Below are positions 1-6,048 of a DNA stretch of 11,741 nucleotides, piece by piece; the stretch's first letter is position 1; the number at the start of each line of letters is the position of its first letter. Source of the stretch: Campylobacteraceae bacterium (GTDB lineage: Bacteria; Campylobacterota; Campylobacteria; Campylobacterales; Sulfurovaceae); NCBI GenBank assembly GCA_026982175.1, contig JALSHP010000306.1, positions 1 to 11,741 on the forward strand, read 5' to 3'. The notes beneath the pieces are model-generated. The model saw only the letters and a list, made by a program, of their open reading frames with translations, was not told where the DNA came from and ran no database searches. The position numbers and the translations under genes were made by a program.

Positions 1-1
1 G

Positions 2-997
2 CTTAAGCTTTTAGAATTTTCTTCAGAATTTTCAGACATCCCCACTTTTTTAGAAGAGTTTGAACTCTCTCAAATAGAAGTAGCAGGTTCAGCAAAACTG
101 GGGGCAAAAATCATGACCATTCACGGCTCAAAAGGTTTGGAGTTTGAGCATGTCATTGTATTAGACCGTTTAAAAGGTTCAGCCCCTGACCGTTCTACTT
201 TGCTCTATGAGTATGATGAACGTTTAAATGTCGAACGGGTCTTTTACAAAATGTCGGGACGGGCGAATTTTGATGAATACTATGCCTTGCTTTTAGAAAA
301 ACAGAAAATACTCAACGAAAAAGACAAGATGAATGTTCTGTATGTGGCATTAACCAGAGCCGTGCAGAGTATGATAGTCATACGCAAAGAAAAAGCGTCT
401 ATGTTTGACCTTTTAGGAATGCGACCAATGCAACAAGGAACATTGCCGAGTGTAGGGTCAATTGAGCCTAAGCTAGAAGAGAAAAAAGAGACGCTCACCA
501 TCACTCACTACGGAACACAAGAGCTAAACAAAGAAGAGGAGGAAGAGGAGAAAGATTACGATGCCATACTCTTTGGAACAGCCTTGCACTACACCCTTGA
601 AATGATCTCCTCTTTTTCACTTATGGGCATGGCAGAAGCGATGACGGCGACTAAAAATCGTTATGGTTTACTTTTAACGCACCAACAACTCCAAGCGATT
701 AAAAAACGTGTTTTAGAGCTAGTGACCAATCAACAGTTTCAACGATTACTAATTGATGCAAGGCTTAGTAAGGAACAATCTTTGGTTTTTGAAGATGAAC
801 TAAAGCAGATAGATTTGCTCTTAGAGTATGAAGAAAAATGTGTGGTATTGGAGTATAAGAGTTCTAAGAAGTATCATCTCAAACACATAGCACAAGTAAA
901 GCAGTACAAAAAAGCCATACAGAGCATTGTAGGAAAACCTACTACGGGGATTTTAGTTTATTTATTGGAAGAGAGGGTGGAGTTTGTTGGGGTTTAG
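2..997 (+). CDS. addA: AddA/RecB-type helicase-nuclease, C-terminal part (5' end outside window)
   Basis: The frame is open from base 2, so this is the last 331 residues of a longer protein; the ATG at 113 is internal. Residues 38-54 carry UvrD/RecB helicase motif V (MTIHGSKGLEFEHVIVL) and residues 111-120 motif VI (NVLYVALTRA). A PDDEXK nuclease domain of the RecB type follows: GTALH at 192-196, the catalytic Asp near 271 (QIDLL), E-Y-K at 284-286 and QVKQY at 298-302. No Cys cluster of the AddB iron-sulfur type is present, which favours AddA or RecB over AddB. Such enzymes resect double-strand breaks to load RecA. A run of six Glu (about 178-183) marks the linker between helicase and nuclease. 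All nuclease residues look intact. The choice between addA and recB as a name is by family habit in Campylobacterota. Confidence 0.85.
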   Translation, partial: LKLLEFSSEFSDIPTFLEEFELSQIEVAGSAKLGAKIMTIHGSKGLEFEHVIVLDRLKGSAPDRSTLLYEYDERLNVERVFYKMSGRANFDEYYALLLEKQKILNEKDKMNVLYVALTRAVQSMIVIRKEKASMFDLLGMRPMQQGTLPSVGSIEPKLEEKKETLTITHYGTQELNKEEEEEEKDYDAILFGTALHYTLEMISSFSLMGMAEAMTATKNRYGLLLTHQQLQAIKKRVLELVTNQQFQRLLIDARLSKEQSLVFEDELKQIDLLLEYEEKCVVLEYKSSKKYHLKHIAQVKQYKKAIQSIVGKPTTGILVYLLEERVEFVGV

Positions 998-1244
998 ATT
1001 GAAGGAAAAAAAATATGTCTTATAAAGAACTCAATTGCTCTATTCCTAATTAAGTATAGTTAAAAATTTATACTCTCGTAATTACGGATAAGTTTGGTAA
1101 AGTTGTTAGAGCTACTTCTATTCGTGGCTTTTTAGTCAAGCTCAAACTGTTTATTTTGGCTTATAGCATTGATAAGTTCTTCATGCTTTCTAACAGTCAA
1201 CAAAAATTAGCTTTTAACAGCAGTTTGGGTTATTTTTATCTATC
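998..1244. other. Gene-poor stretch with a possible decayed reading frame
   Basis: No intact gene is seen. A good ribosome binding site (GAAGGA, 1001-1006) precedes an ATG at 1015 that runs only 12 codons (MSYKELNCSIPN) to a TAA at 1051. The same frame meets a TAG at 1057 and then stays open from 1060 for more than 80 codons, running antisense into the end of the rep gene (for example ITDKFGKVVRATSIRGFL from 1081). This could be a small gene broken by two stop codons, or chance in AT-rich DNA; the family is not recognised. A perfect 10-bp palindrome, CGTAATTACG, lies at 1077-1086. No convincing terminator for either flanking gene was found here. Confidence 0.3.
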
Positions 1245-1988
1245 CTATTTTAATATTATACTAATACTCATGGCTTTAGGTCGCCCTTTTCCTAGGTTAT
1301 CAAAATTTATTTCATGGTGAAATGATTGTAGCTTATGACTCTCTAACTCTTCTTTAGCAGGAAGTAGGATATTTCGTTCTATGTCGGTTAAGTTTTTATA
1401 GTTTGTTCCAAATAATTCATTGAACTCATCAAGTCTATAGCGTTTTTCCTCTTTCGTTTCTTCCTTATTTTGTTTAAGCATATTGAGTATGGGTAAGAGT
1501 CGTAATGAGTGTTTTTTCTTTAGTTTCATAAGTTCATGGGTATTAAGTAGAGTATAGCGTTTTCTAACATCTACGATAAGATTTGCAATCTTTGAGTAGA
1601 GGTCAATATGTATGATATTCTTTCCCCATTCAAACTCTACTCTTGGGATTAAACTAATGTACTCCTCCCACTCTTCTTCTTCGTTAATGAAAGTAATTGA
1701 GGTTTTTTGCATGTTTTTAAAATTTTGTCGTATGTCTTGAGCATTTAAATTAGTATAATTAAGCATTTTTCTTAAATCTATGGTGACGGTTATCATCTCT
1801 TTTGTGCTGTCAACATCTTCTAAGATGGAAGAGAGATACCAGATTGTTTTGAGGGCTGTCACATTACTGTCATGAATAACATTTTCTATAAAGCTATTGT
1901 TGATTTTTTGAATGGGTTTTGCATTTCTTTCTTTCTTTTGTGCGTTTAGCTCTTCTCTTTGTTTTCTTTTCCATTCAGCTCTGGTCAT
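1245..1988 (-). CDS. Plasmid-type replication initiator protein, Rep_3 (RepB) family
   Basis: A 247-residue protein with the layout of iteron-binding initiators of theta plasmids: two winged-helix domains, roughly residues 30-140 and 145-247. The second carries the family pattern RYTLLNTHELMKLKKKHSLR (144-163), then ILNMLKQ, a YRLDEFNELFG segment (184-194), an ILLPAKEEL helix (207-215) and a basic KGRPKAMSI end. The first 25 residues are strongly basic. Length is normal for the family and no frameshift is visible, so it may be active. The start at 1988 has a strong ribosome binding site (AAAAGGA, 1994-2000, 5-nt spacer). It lies between addA and rplM-rpsI, an odd place for a plasmid gene. No partition or relaxase gene is next to it. 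Iteron-like repeats fill its promoter region, which fits autoregulation by Rep. The family call is by pattern, without a search. Confidence 0.8.
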   Translation of the reverse strand: MTRAEWKRKQREELNAQKKERNAKPIQKINNSFIENVIHDSNVTALKTIWYLSSILEDVDSTKEMITVTIDLRKMLNYTNLNAQDIRQNFKNMQKTSITFINEEEEWEEYISLIPRVEFEWGKNIIHIDLYSKIANLIVDVRKRYTLLNTHELMKLKKKHSLRLLPILNMLKQNKEETKEEKRYRLDEFNELFGTNYKNLTDIERNILLPAKEELESHKLQSFHHEINFDNLGKGRPKAMSISIILK

Positions 1989-2009
1989 ATTTTTCCTTTT
2001 AGAGAGTTA

Positions 2010-2015
2010 ATTATA
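2010..2015 (-). promoter_or_regulatory. Candidate -10 box of the rep gene
   Basis: TATAAT on the minus strand, 22 nt upstream of the rep start codon. No clear -35 box is seen. The first iteron-like repeat (2000-2010) overlaps its downstream edge and the expected transcription start, so Rep bound there would block its own promoter. Confidence 0.5.
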
Positions 2016-2081
2016 CTTTAACGAGTAACTTTTATTGTATATCTTTAAATATTAAAAAGAGTTTATTTTATCTTAACTCTC

Positions 2082-2087
2082 TATAAT
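2082..2087 (+). promoter_or_regulatory. Candidate -10 box of the DCC-family gene
   Basis: TATAAT on the plus strand, about 70 nt before the start codon at 2156. The fourth iteron-like repeat (2073-2083) runs into it, so the protein that reads the repeats could also affect this promoter. No -35 box is evident. Confidence 0.4.
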
Positions 2088-2155
2088 GTAAATTACTCTT
2101 TAAAATAAATATTTAAGAAAAATAATGAAAATTACTTACGATTTAAAGGATGTTT

Positions 2156-2557
2156 ATGAAATCATCAGTTATGAAAAAAGAACGCATAATAATTTTCGAT
2201 GGCATTTGTGGATTCTGCAATAAGTCCATAGATTTACTCATAAAACTAGACAAAGATAAGCTGTTTAAATATACCTCTTTACAAGGTGAATACGTTAAAA
2301 AACTAGAGATAGCTAAAGATTTAGATAGCATCGTTTTTTATGAAGAGGGGCAACTCTATTATAAGTCTACAGCTATTTTAAAAATCCTTAGAAGCCTTGG
2401 GAGAGTAGGGATTTTGGCGAATATCTTTTTTATTATTCCAAAATTTATTCGAGATTTTATATATGACATTATTGCAAAGTATCGTTACCGTATTTTTGGT
2501 AAGTTGGAGAGTTGTCGTATGCCAAGTGAAGAGGAGAAAGAGCTTTTTATTGCATAA
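2156..2557 (+). CDS. DCC-family thiol-disulfide oxidoreductase-like protein (DUF393)
   Basis: A 133-residue protein with the hallmark DG-x-C-x-x-C motif near its N-terminus (FDGICGFCNKSIDLL, about residues 14-28) in a thioredoxin-like fold, and the usual family C-terminal segment of Tyr/Arg residues before FGK and a Cys (YRYRIFGKLESCRMPS). Proteins of this family are small putative thiol-disulfide oxidoreductases; the natural substrate is generally unknown. The start at 2156 is preferred over the ATG at 2150, because AAAGGA (2145-2150) sits 5 nt before 2156 but overlaps 2150. It is divergent from rep and shares the repeat-bearing region with it, but its motif pattern is that of an ordinary chromosomal gene. 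The stretch at about residues 77-105 is hydrophobic (ANIFFIIPKFIRDFIYDII) and may associate with the membrane. Confidence 0.85.
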   Translation: MKSSVMKKERIIIFDGICGFCNKSIDLLIKLDKDKLFKYTSLQGEYVKKLEIAKDLDSIVFYEEGQLYYKSTAILKILRSLGRVGILANIFFIIPKFIRDFIYDIIAKYRYRIFGKLESCRMPSEEEKELFIA

Positions 2558-2578
2558 AGTAAGCTCTAATACTTAAAA

Positions 2579-2608
2579 TAAACTTAATTTAAATAAATTT
2601 TAAGTTTA
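2579..2608. repeat. AT-rich inverted repeat upstream of the rplM promoter
   Basis: Nine-bp arms, TAAACTTAA (2579-2587) and TTAAGTTTA (2600-2608), with a 12-nt AT loop. It lies just after the DCC gene and just before the rplM -10 box. It could act as a weak terminator, an operator or an UP-like AT element. No U-tract follows, so a terminator role is doubtful. Confidence 0.35.
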
Positions 2609-2614
2609 AAAAGA

Positions 2615-2664
2615 TATACTTCGCCCACTAAAGCCAATTTGGCTATTTAAATTAAGGATATTAC
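2615..2664 (+). promoter_or_regulatory. rplM-rpsI promoter and short leader
   Basis: A TATACT -10 box at 2615-2620 is followed by a GC-rich stretch (TCGCCC, 2621-2626) in the discriminator position, a feature of growth-rate and ppGpp-controlled ribosomal promoters. The short leader holds a small dyad, AGCCAATTTGGCT (2632-2644), then AAGGA at 2654-2658 with a 6-nt spacer before the rplM start. In E. coli the rplM leader is a target of feedback by L13; whether this dyad does the same is unknown. Confidence 0.5.
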
Positions 2665-3090
2665 ATGAAATTAACATCTGTAATGAAGCCTCATGAAGTT
2701 CAAAGAGATTGGATTCTTATTGACGCTGAGGGAAAAACATTTGGTCGTATTTTAACAGACGTAGCAACTTTTTTAAGAGGTAAACACAAACCATCATTTA
2801 CGCCAAATGTTGATTGTGGTGATTATGTTGTAATCATTAATGCTGAAAAAGCAAAGTTTACAGGAAACAAACTTAAAACTAAAGAGTACTTTACGCACTC
2901 TGGTTACTTTGGTTCTACAAAAAGTAAAAAACTAGATGAGATGCTAGAAGAAAAAACTGAAAAACTTTACAGATTAGCTGTAAGAGGTATGCTTCCTAAG
3001 ACGACTCTTGGTAGAGCAATGCTTAAAAAATTAAAAGTATATGCAGGGTCAGAACATCCTCATACTGCACAAATTAACAAGGACGCGTAA
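2665..3090 (+). CDS. rplM: 50S ribosomal protein L13
   Basis: A 141-residue protein, full length for L13. It carries family landmarks such as DAEGKTFGRI (about 20-29), LRGKHKPSFTP (37-47), GDYVVIINAEK, TGNKLKTKEYFTHSGYFG and the AVRGMLPKTTLGRAM segment (106-120). L13 binds 23S rRNA early in assembly of the large subunit. It is the first gene of a two-gene operon with rpsI, a conserved order in bacteria. The start has a good ribosome binding site (AAGGA, 2654-2658). Confidence 0.98.
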   Translation: MKLTSVMKPHEVQRDWILIDAEGKTFGRILTDVATFLRGKHKPSFTPNVDCGDYVVIINAEKAKFTGNKLKTKEYFTHSGYFGSTKSKKLDEMLEEKTEKLYRLAVRGMLPKTTLGRAMLKKLKVYAGSEHPHTAQINKDA

Positions 3091-3092
3091 TT

Positions 3093-3482
3093 ATGGCAAC
3101 TATCTATGCAACAGGAAAAAGAAAAGCAGCGATTGCTAAAGTTTGGTTAACACCAGGTAAAGGTGAAATGACTATTAATGGTAAAACATTAGACGAGTGG
3201 TTAGGTGGACATGAGACACTTAAAATGAAAGTTAGACTTCCTTTAGAAGCGACAAAACAACTTGAATCAATGGACATTAAAGCGACTACTCTTGGTGGTG
3301 GTTATTCAGCTCAAGCAGATGCACTTAAACATGGGATTACCAAAGCATTGGTAGCTTATGAAGAGTCTTTTAGAGCAATTCTTAAACCAATGGGTCTTAT
3401 GACACGTGATTCTCGTGTTGTTGAGCGTAAAAAACCAGGTAAGAAAAAAGCAAGACGTTCTCCACAATTCTCAAAAAGATAG
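3093..3482 (+). CDS. rpsI: 30S ribosomal protein S9
   Basis: A 129-residue protein, full length for S9: the ATGKRKAAIAKVWL start, the LGGGYSAQADALKHGI segment, and a strongly basic C-terminal tail (RVVERKKPGKKKARRSPQFS...) that reaches into the ribosomal P site near tRNA. It starts 2 nt after the rplM stop. Its ribosome binding site (AAGGA, 3079-3083) lies inside the last rplM codons, so the two are translationally coupled. A strong terminator follows directly. Confidence 0.98.
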   Translation: MATIYATGKRKAAIAKVWLTPGKGEMTINGKTLDEWLGGHETLKMKVRLPLEATKQLESMDIKATTLGGGYSAQADALKHGITKALVAYEESFRAILKPMGLMTRDSRVVERKKPGKKKARRSPQFSKR

Positions 3483-3508
3483 TCTTCTCTTTTTACTCTC
3501 TTTCTCAA

Positions 3509-3549
3509 AAAGCCTTTTTGGGCTTTCCTCTTCATGCAAGAGGTTTTTT
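3509..3549 (+). terminator. Tandem hairpins with Rho-independent terminator after rpsI
   Basis: The first hairpin pairs AAAGCC (3509-3514) with GGCTTT (3521-3526). It is followed at once by a second hairpin pairing CCTCTT (3527-3532) with AAGAGG (3538-3543) around a CATGC loop, and then six T (3544-3549). The second is a textbook intrinsic terminator for the ribosomal operon. A pyrimidine-rich CTCTC tract follows, up to about 3573. Confidence 0.85.
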
Positions 3550-3582
3550 CTCTCTACTATTCTCTCTTCTCTCAACTAAAAA

Positions 3583-3591
3583 TGCTAAAAT
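3583..3591 (+). promoter_or_regulatory. Extended -10 promoter of mqnD
   Basis: TGCTAAAAT, a TGn-extended -10 box, 19 nt before the first ATG of mqnD. The 5' leader would be very short (about 12-21 nt), with no strong Shine-Dalgarno sequence. Confidence 0.45.
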
Positions 3592-3609
3592 ACAACATAT
3601 TAAAAAAAG

Positions 3610-4482
3610 ATGATGATTATGAAACAAATTGACCTTGCCCACTCCCCCGATGCTGATGATATCTTTATGTACTTTGCCATTAAATTTGCTTGGGTAGATA
3701 CCAAAGATTATGAATTTAAAAACATAGGCTTAGATATTGAAACGCTCAATAAAGAAGCCCTCAAAGGGACATATGATGTAAGTGCCATTAGTTTTGGAAT
3801 GTATCCTTTTATTAAAGATGAGTATGCAATGCTTAGAACAGCCGTTAGTTTTGGTGATGGTTATGGACCAAAACTTATACGTCGAAAAGATAAAAAGTTA
3901 AAACGAAATTTCAAAGTGGCACTCTCTGGAGAATACACAACCAATGCGATGTTATTTAAGCTCTACTACCCTGAAGCACGACCTGTTTACATGGATTTTT
4001 TAGAGATTGAAATGGCAGTGGTCAATGGTGAGGTTGATGCAGGAGTTCTTATTCATGAGTCTATTTTAGATTATGATGAAAGCTTAGAAGTTGAAAAAGA
4101 ACTTTGGGACATTTGGGTCGAATTAGCAGGTGAGGGCTTACCTCTACCTTTAGGTGGTATGGCAGTTCGCCGAAGCTTACCTCTAAATCAAGCCATAGAT
4201 ATTGAAAATATACTCATTGATGGGGTTAAAGTTGCCAATGCACGAAAAGAGGAGCTTTGTAAAAAACTTGAAGATGAAAATTTGGTACGCATTTCTGATG
4301 CACTTTTAACAAAATATTTAGATATGTACGCTTCAGATGAATCGGTTGAACTCTCAGCTTTACAGTTAAAAGCCTTAGATAAACTCTATGAAATTGGTTT
4401 TGAAAAAGGGGTCTTTTCTGAAGCACTTAAAACAGAAGATTATCTGATTCCTAGAGAGTATGAGGCATTACGAAACTCTTAA
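3610..4482 (+). CDS. mqnD: 1,4-dihydroxy-6-naphthoate synthase (menaquinone, futalosine pathway)
   Basis: A 290-residue protein of the MqnA/MqnD periplasmic-binding-protein-like fold. MqnD converts cyclic de-hypoxanthinyl futalosine to 1,4-dihydroxy-6-naphthoate, the last ring-forming step of the futalosine route to menaquinone, used by Campylobacterota in place of the classical Men route. Landmarks are HSPDADD near the start (11-17), the IETLNKEAL segment (43-51), the SGEYTTNAML substrate loop (106-115), the AGVLIHES motif with the expected catalytic His at 149, and GLPLPLGGMAVRR (176-188). These fit MqnD rather than MqnA. The start is uncertain: ATG at 3610, 3613 or 3619 (MKQIDLAHS), none with a clear ribosome binding site, and 3619 gives the more family-like N-terminus. 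It is transcribed alone between the rpsI terminator and the next promoter. Confidence 0.93.
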   Translation: MMIMKQIDLAHSPDADDIFMYFAIKFAWVDTKDYEFKNIGLDIETLNKEALKGTYDVSAISFGMYPFIKDEYAMLRTAVSFGDGYGPKLIRRKDKKLKRNFKVALSGEYTTNAMLFKLYYPEARPVYMDFLEIEMAVVNGEVDAGVLIHESILDYDESLEVEKELWDIWVELAGEGLPLPLGGMAVRRSLPLNQAIDIENILIDGVKVANARKEELCKKLEDENLVRISDALLTKYLDMYASDESVELSALQLKALDKLYEIGFEKGVFSEALKTEDYLIPREYEALRNS

Positions 4483-4610
4483 GAAGATACCGATGTCATT
4501 CTGTTAGGAACACTTAAATGGGTCATGATTCATAAGGTAGACGATAAATCTTTTAAATCAGATAAAATTACTCCGATTTTTAACAATTGTCAATTTTATT
4601 TGTTTTGTTA

Positions 4611-4640
4611 TTCGTTATATTTCGTTATCTAAAAAGATAA
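4611..4640 (+). promoter_or_regulatory. Promoter region of the DUF2798-arginine kinase pair with tandem 10-bp repeat
   Basis: Two direct copies lie exactly one helical turn apart: TTCGTTATAT (4611-4620) and TTCGTTATCT (4621-4630). The first provides a -10-like TATATT (4616-4621). A short dyad, TTATCT/AGATAA (4625-4630 and 4635-4640, loop AAAA), sits just before the ribosome binding site AAAGGA (4639-4644). The rest of the 168-bp gap after mqnD holds no gene that could be supported. Confidence 0.4.
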
Positions 4641-4650
4641 AGGATTTCAG

Positions 4651-4875
4651 ATGAAGACAACACTATTACATAGAGCTATTTTTACCCTTATATTATCAGG
4701 TATTATGTCAGGGAGTATGACCTATATGGTCTCCTCTTTTTACTGTACCCCACAAGTAGATAACTTATTACCCATATGGGTACAAGCATGGGCTACTGCC
4801 TTTAGCGTCATATTTTTATTATCTCCACTATTACATATGTTGACAGCTTATTTAATTAGATATAATAGAGCATAA
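4651..4875 (+). CDS. DUF2798 family small membrane protein
   Basis: A 74-residue protein with two predicted membrane helices, about residues 8-28 and 44-66. It shows the DUF2798 pattern: a small-residue helix rich in Ser, Gly and Met (LILSGIMSGSMTYMVSS), then W-x-x-A-W (PIWVQAWATAFSVIF), then a Pro in the second helix before the end (LLSPLLHML). The function of the family is unknown; it sits in the inner membrane. The ribosome binding site AAAGGA (4639-4644) has a 6-nt spacer. The arginine kinase gene starts 21 nt downstream on the same strand, so the two are probably co-transcribed. A functional link between them is not established by the sequence. Confidence 0.75.
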   Translation: MKTTLLHRAIFTLILSGIMSGSMTYMVSSFYCTPQVDNLLPIWVQAWATAFSVIFLLSPLLHMLTAYLIRYNRA

Positions 4876-4896
4876 TTTATAAAGGTATGTGTAGCA

Positions 4897-5925
4897 ATGG
4901 ACTATCCAATTTTCCCCAAAGAGTGTACTTCTCTTTTAAGTAAATATTTAAGCCAAGATATTTTTGAAGAGCTTAAAAACAAGAAAACAACCAATGGCTT
5001 TACCTTAGCGAACGCCATAAATTCAGGTGTTAAAAACCTTGACTCTGGCATTGGGATCTATGCTGGAGATGCAGAGAGTTATGAACTTTTTTCAGCTCTT
5101 TTTAACAAAATCATTGAAGATTACCATGGTTTTAGTAGTGAGGCTACACACAAAAGTAATTTGACGATAGATGATGTGAAAATGAAAGAGCTTGATGATG
5201 ATTATGTTCTCTCCACACGCATCAGAGTAGGGCGAAACTTAGCCAACTTTCCGTTGGGGACAATTATCTCAAAAGTACAACGTGACGAAGTAGAGCGTTT
5301 AGTCTCTATGGCATTAAATGCTTTAGAGGGTGAATTGGCAGGAGAGTACTTTCCTCTGCTTGGTATGACTAGTGAAGTGCAAAATAGACTAATAAAAGAG
5401 CATTTTTTGTTTAAAGAAGGTGACCGTTTTTTAGAAGCAGCAGGACTCAACCGAGATTGGGCAGAGGGTCGAGGAATCTTTCATAATCATGATAAAACTT
5501 TTTTGGTTTGGCTCAATGAAGAAGACCAACTGCGTATTATCTCCATGCAAAAGGGTGGGGATGTTTTAAAAGTATTTAGCCGTTTAGTCAAAGCCATCAA
5601 TGAGCTAGAAAAACAGCTCTCTTTTTCTTATTCGGAGCGTTTGGGCTACATCGCTTCTTGTCCAACAAACTTGGGAACAGCCATGAGGGCGAGTGTGCAT
5701 ATTAAGTTACCAAAATTGGCTGAAGATATGTCAAGGTTTAAAGCCATTACTGACAAATATCATCTTCAAATACGGGGAATGAATGGGGAACATTCTGAAA
5801 CTAAAGAGGCAATTTTTGACATCTCTAACCGTCGTCGTTTAGGGGTAACTGAAGTTGAAGCCGTTCAAGATATGATAGACGGTGTTGAAGCTTTAATCCA
5901 AATGGAGAAAAAGTTAGAGGGCTAA
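4897..5925 (+). CDS. Arginine kinase (ATP:guanidino phosphotransferase)
   Basis: A 342-residue phosphagen kinase with both domains: the small alpha-helical N-terminal domain (about 1-90) and the catalytic domain. It reversibly moves phosphate between ATP and arginine in the cytoplasm. Arginine specificity is supported by the guanidino loop LDSGIGIYAGDAESY (48-62). Residues correspond to horseshoe crab arginine kinase with a constant offset of 16 in the catalytic domain: Arg108 and Arg110 (STRIR), Glu209 (NEED), Arg213, the reactive Cys255 in CPTNLGT, Arg264, Arg293 and Glu298 (GEHSE). All are present, so it should be active. The NEEDH motif reads NEEDQ here. The N-terminal domain and loop set it apart from the protein-arginine kinase McsB, which lacks them. 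The start at 4897 has AAAGG (4881-4885) at a long 11-nt spacing, so translation may depend on the gene before it. Arginine kinases are mainly animal and protist enzymes, with scattered bacterial cases. Confidence 0.93.
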   Translation: MDYPIFPKECTSLLSKYLSQDIFEELKNKKTTNGFTLANAINSGVKNLDSGIGIYAGDAESYELFSALFNKIIEDYHGFSSEATHKSNLTIDDVKMKELDDDYVLSTRIRVGRNLANFPLGTIISKVQRDEVERLVSMALNALEGELAGEYFPLLGMTSEVQNRLIKEHFLFKEGDRFLEAAGLNRDWAEGRGIFHNHDKTFLVWLNEEDQLRIISMQKGGDVLKVFSRLVKAINELEKQLSFSYSERLGYIASCPTNLGTAMRASVHIKLPKLAEDMSRFKAITDKYHLQIRGMNGEHSETKEAIFDISNRRRLGVTEVEAVQDMIDGVEALIQMEKKLEG

Positions 5926-5969
5926 AAGGGGCTTTTTGAGGCTTGAACTTATCTTAAATATAAGCTCAA
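5924..5969 (+). terminator. Weak hairpins after the arginine kinase
   Basis: Two small dyads follow the stop codon: AAAAG/CTTTT around GGG (5924-5936) with one further T, and TTGA-n-CTTAT/ATAAG-n-TCAA (5943-5952 with 5960-5969). Neither has a good T-tract on this strand. Either may end transcription weakly. Confidence 0.25.
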
Positions 5970-6023
5970 ATAAACAATCTTGATAATGAGTATCTAAAAC
6001 ATTAACTTTAAGAAATCTTGTAG

Positions 6024-6029
6024 TATGAT
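6024..6029 (+). promoter_or_regulatory. Candidate -10 box of the TPR gene
   Basis: TATGAT, 19 nt upstream of the preferred start codon at 6049. The ATG inside this box (6025) is in frame with the gene but has no ribosome binding site, so it is better read as promoter sequence. Confidence 0.3.
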
Positions 6030-6048
6030 TGGGGAAAGGAGTTATATT

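Larger units (their letters stand above)
2000..2102. repeat. Iteron-like array, five copies of TARMGAGTWAH
   Basis: Five 11-bp copies around an invariant GAGT core. On the plus strand: TAGAGAGTTAA at 2000-2010, TAACGAGTAAC at 2019-2029, AAAAGAGTTTA at 2055-2065. On the minus strand: TAGAGAGTTAA at 2083-2073 and TAAAGAGTAAT at 2102-2092. Copies 1-2 and copies 4-5 are each spaced by 19 bp, and copies 1 and 4 are identical, forming an 11-bp inverted repeat. The region is very AT-rich. Its place directly upstream of a Rep_3 initiator gene fits binding sites for that protein, as in iteron origins. The copies are short and the AT background is high, so this needs a statistical test. Confidence 0.5.

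Noticed and set aside
2125..2223. A 32-codon plus-strand ORF (MKITYDLKDVYEII...) overlapping the DCC gene start
   Set aside because: It is in a different frame from the well-supported DCC gene, has no good ribosome binding site, and its last part is just the DCC coding region read out of frame.
2579..2608. Inverted repeat as the terminator of the DCC gene
   Set aside because: The stem is almost all A-T and is followed by A-rich sequence instead of T; it could equally be promoter-associated, so it was kept only as a repeat.
4226..4426. Minus-strand 66-codon ORF inside mqnD, and similar antisense ORFs at 280-504, 5202-5450 and 11368-11571
   Set aside because: They lie opposite clear coding genes, have no family-like sequence and look like shadows of the real frames.
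4483..4632. Open frame continuing in frame past the mqnD stop codon (TDVILLGTLKW...)
   Set aside because: MqnD already has its normal length at the TAA. The extension has no start with a ribosome binding site and resembles no known domain, so read-through or a broken fusion is not supported.
4897..5925. McsB-type protein-arginine kinase
   Set aside because: The protein has the full N-terminal domain and the guanidino-specificity loop of small-molecule arginine kinases, which McsB lacks, and there is no clpC, mcsA or ctsR nearby.
6025..6048. Upstream ATG as the start of the TPR gene
   Set aside because: It overlaps a -10-like TATGAT and has no ribosome binding site, while the ATG at 6049 has AAAGGAG at ideal spacing.
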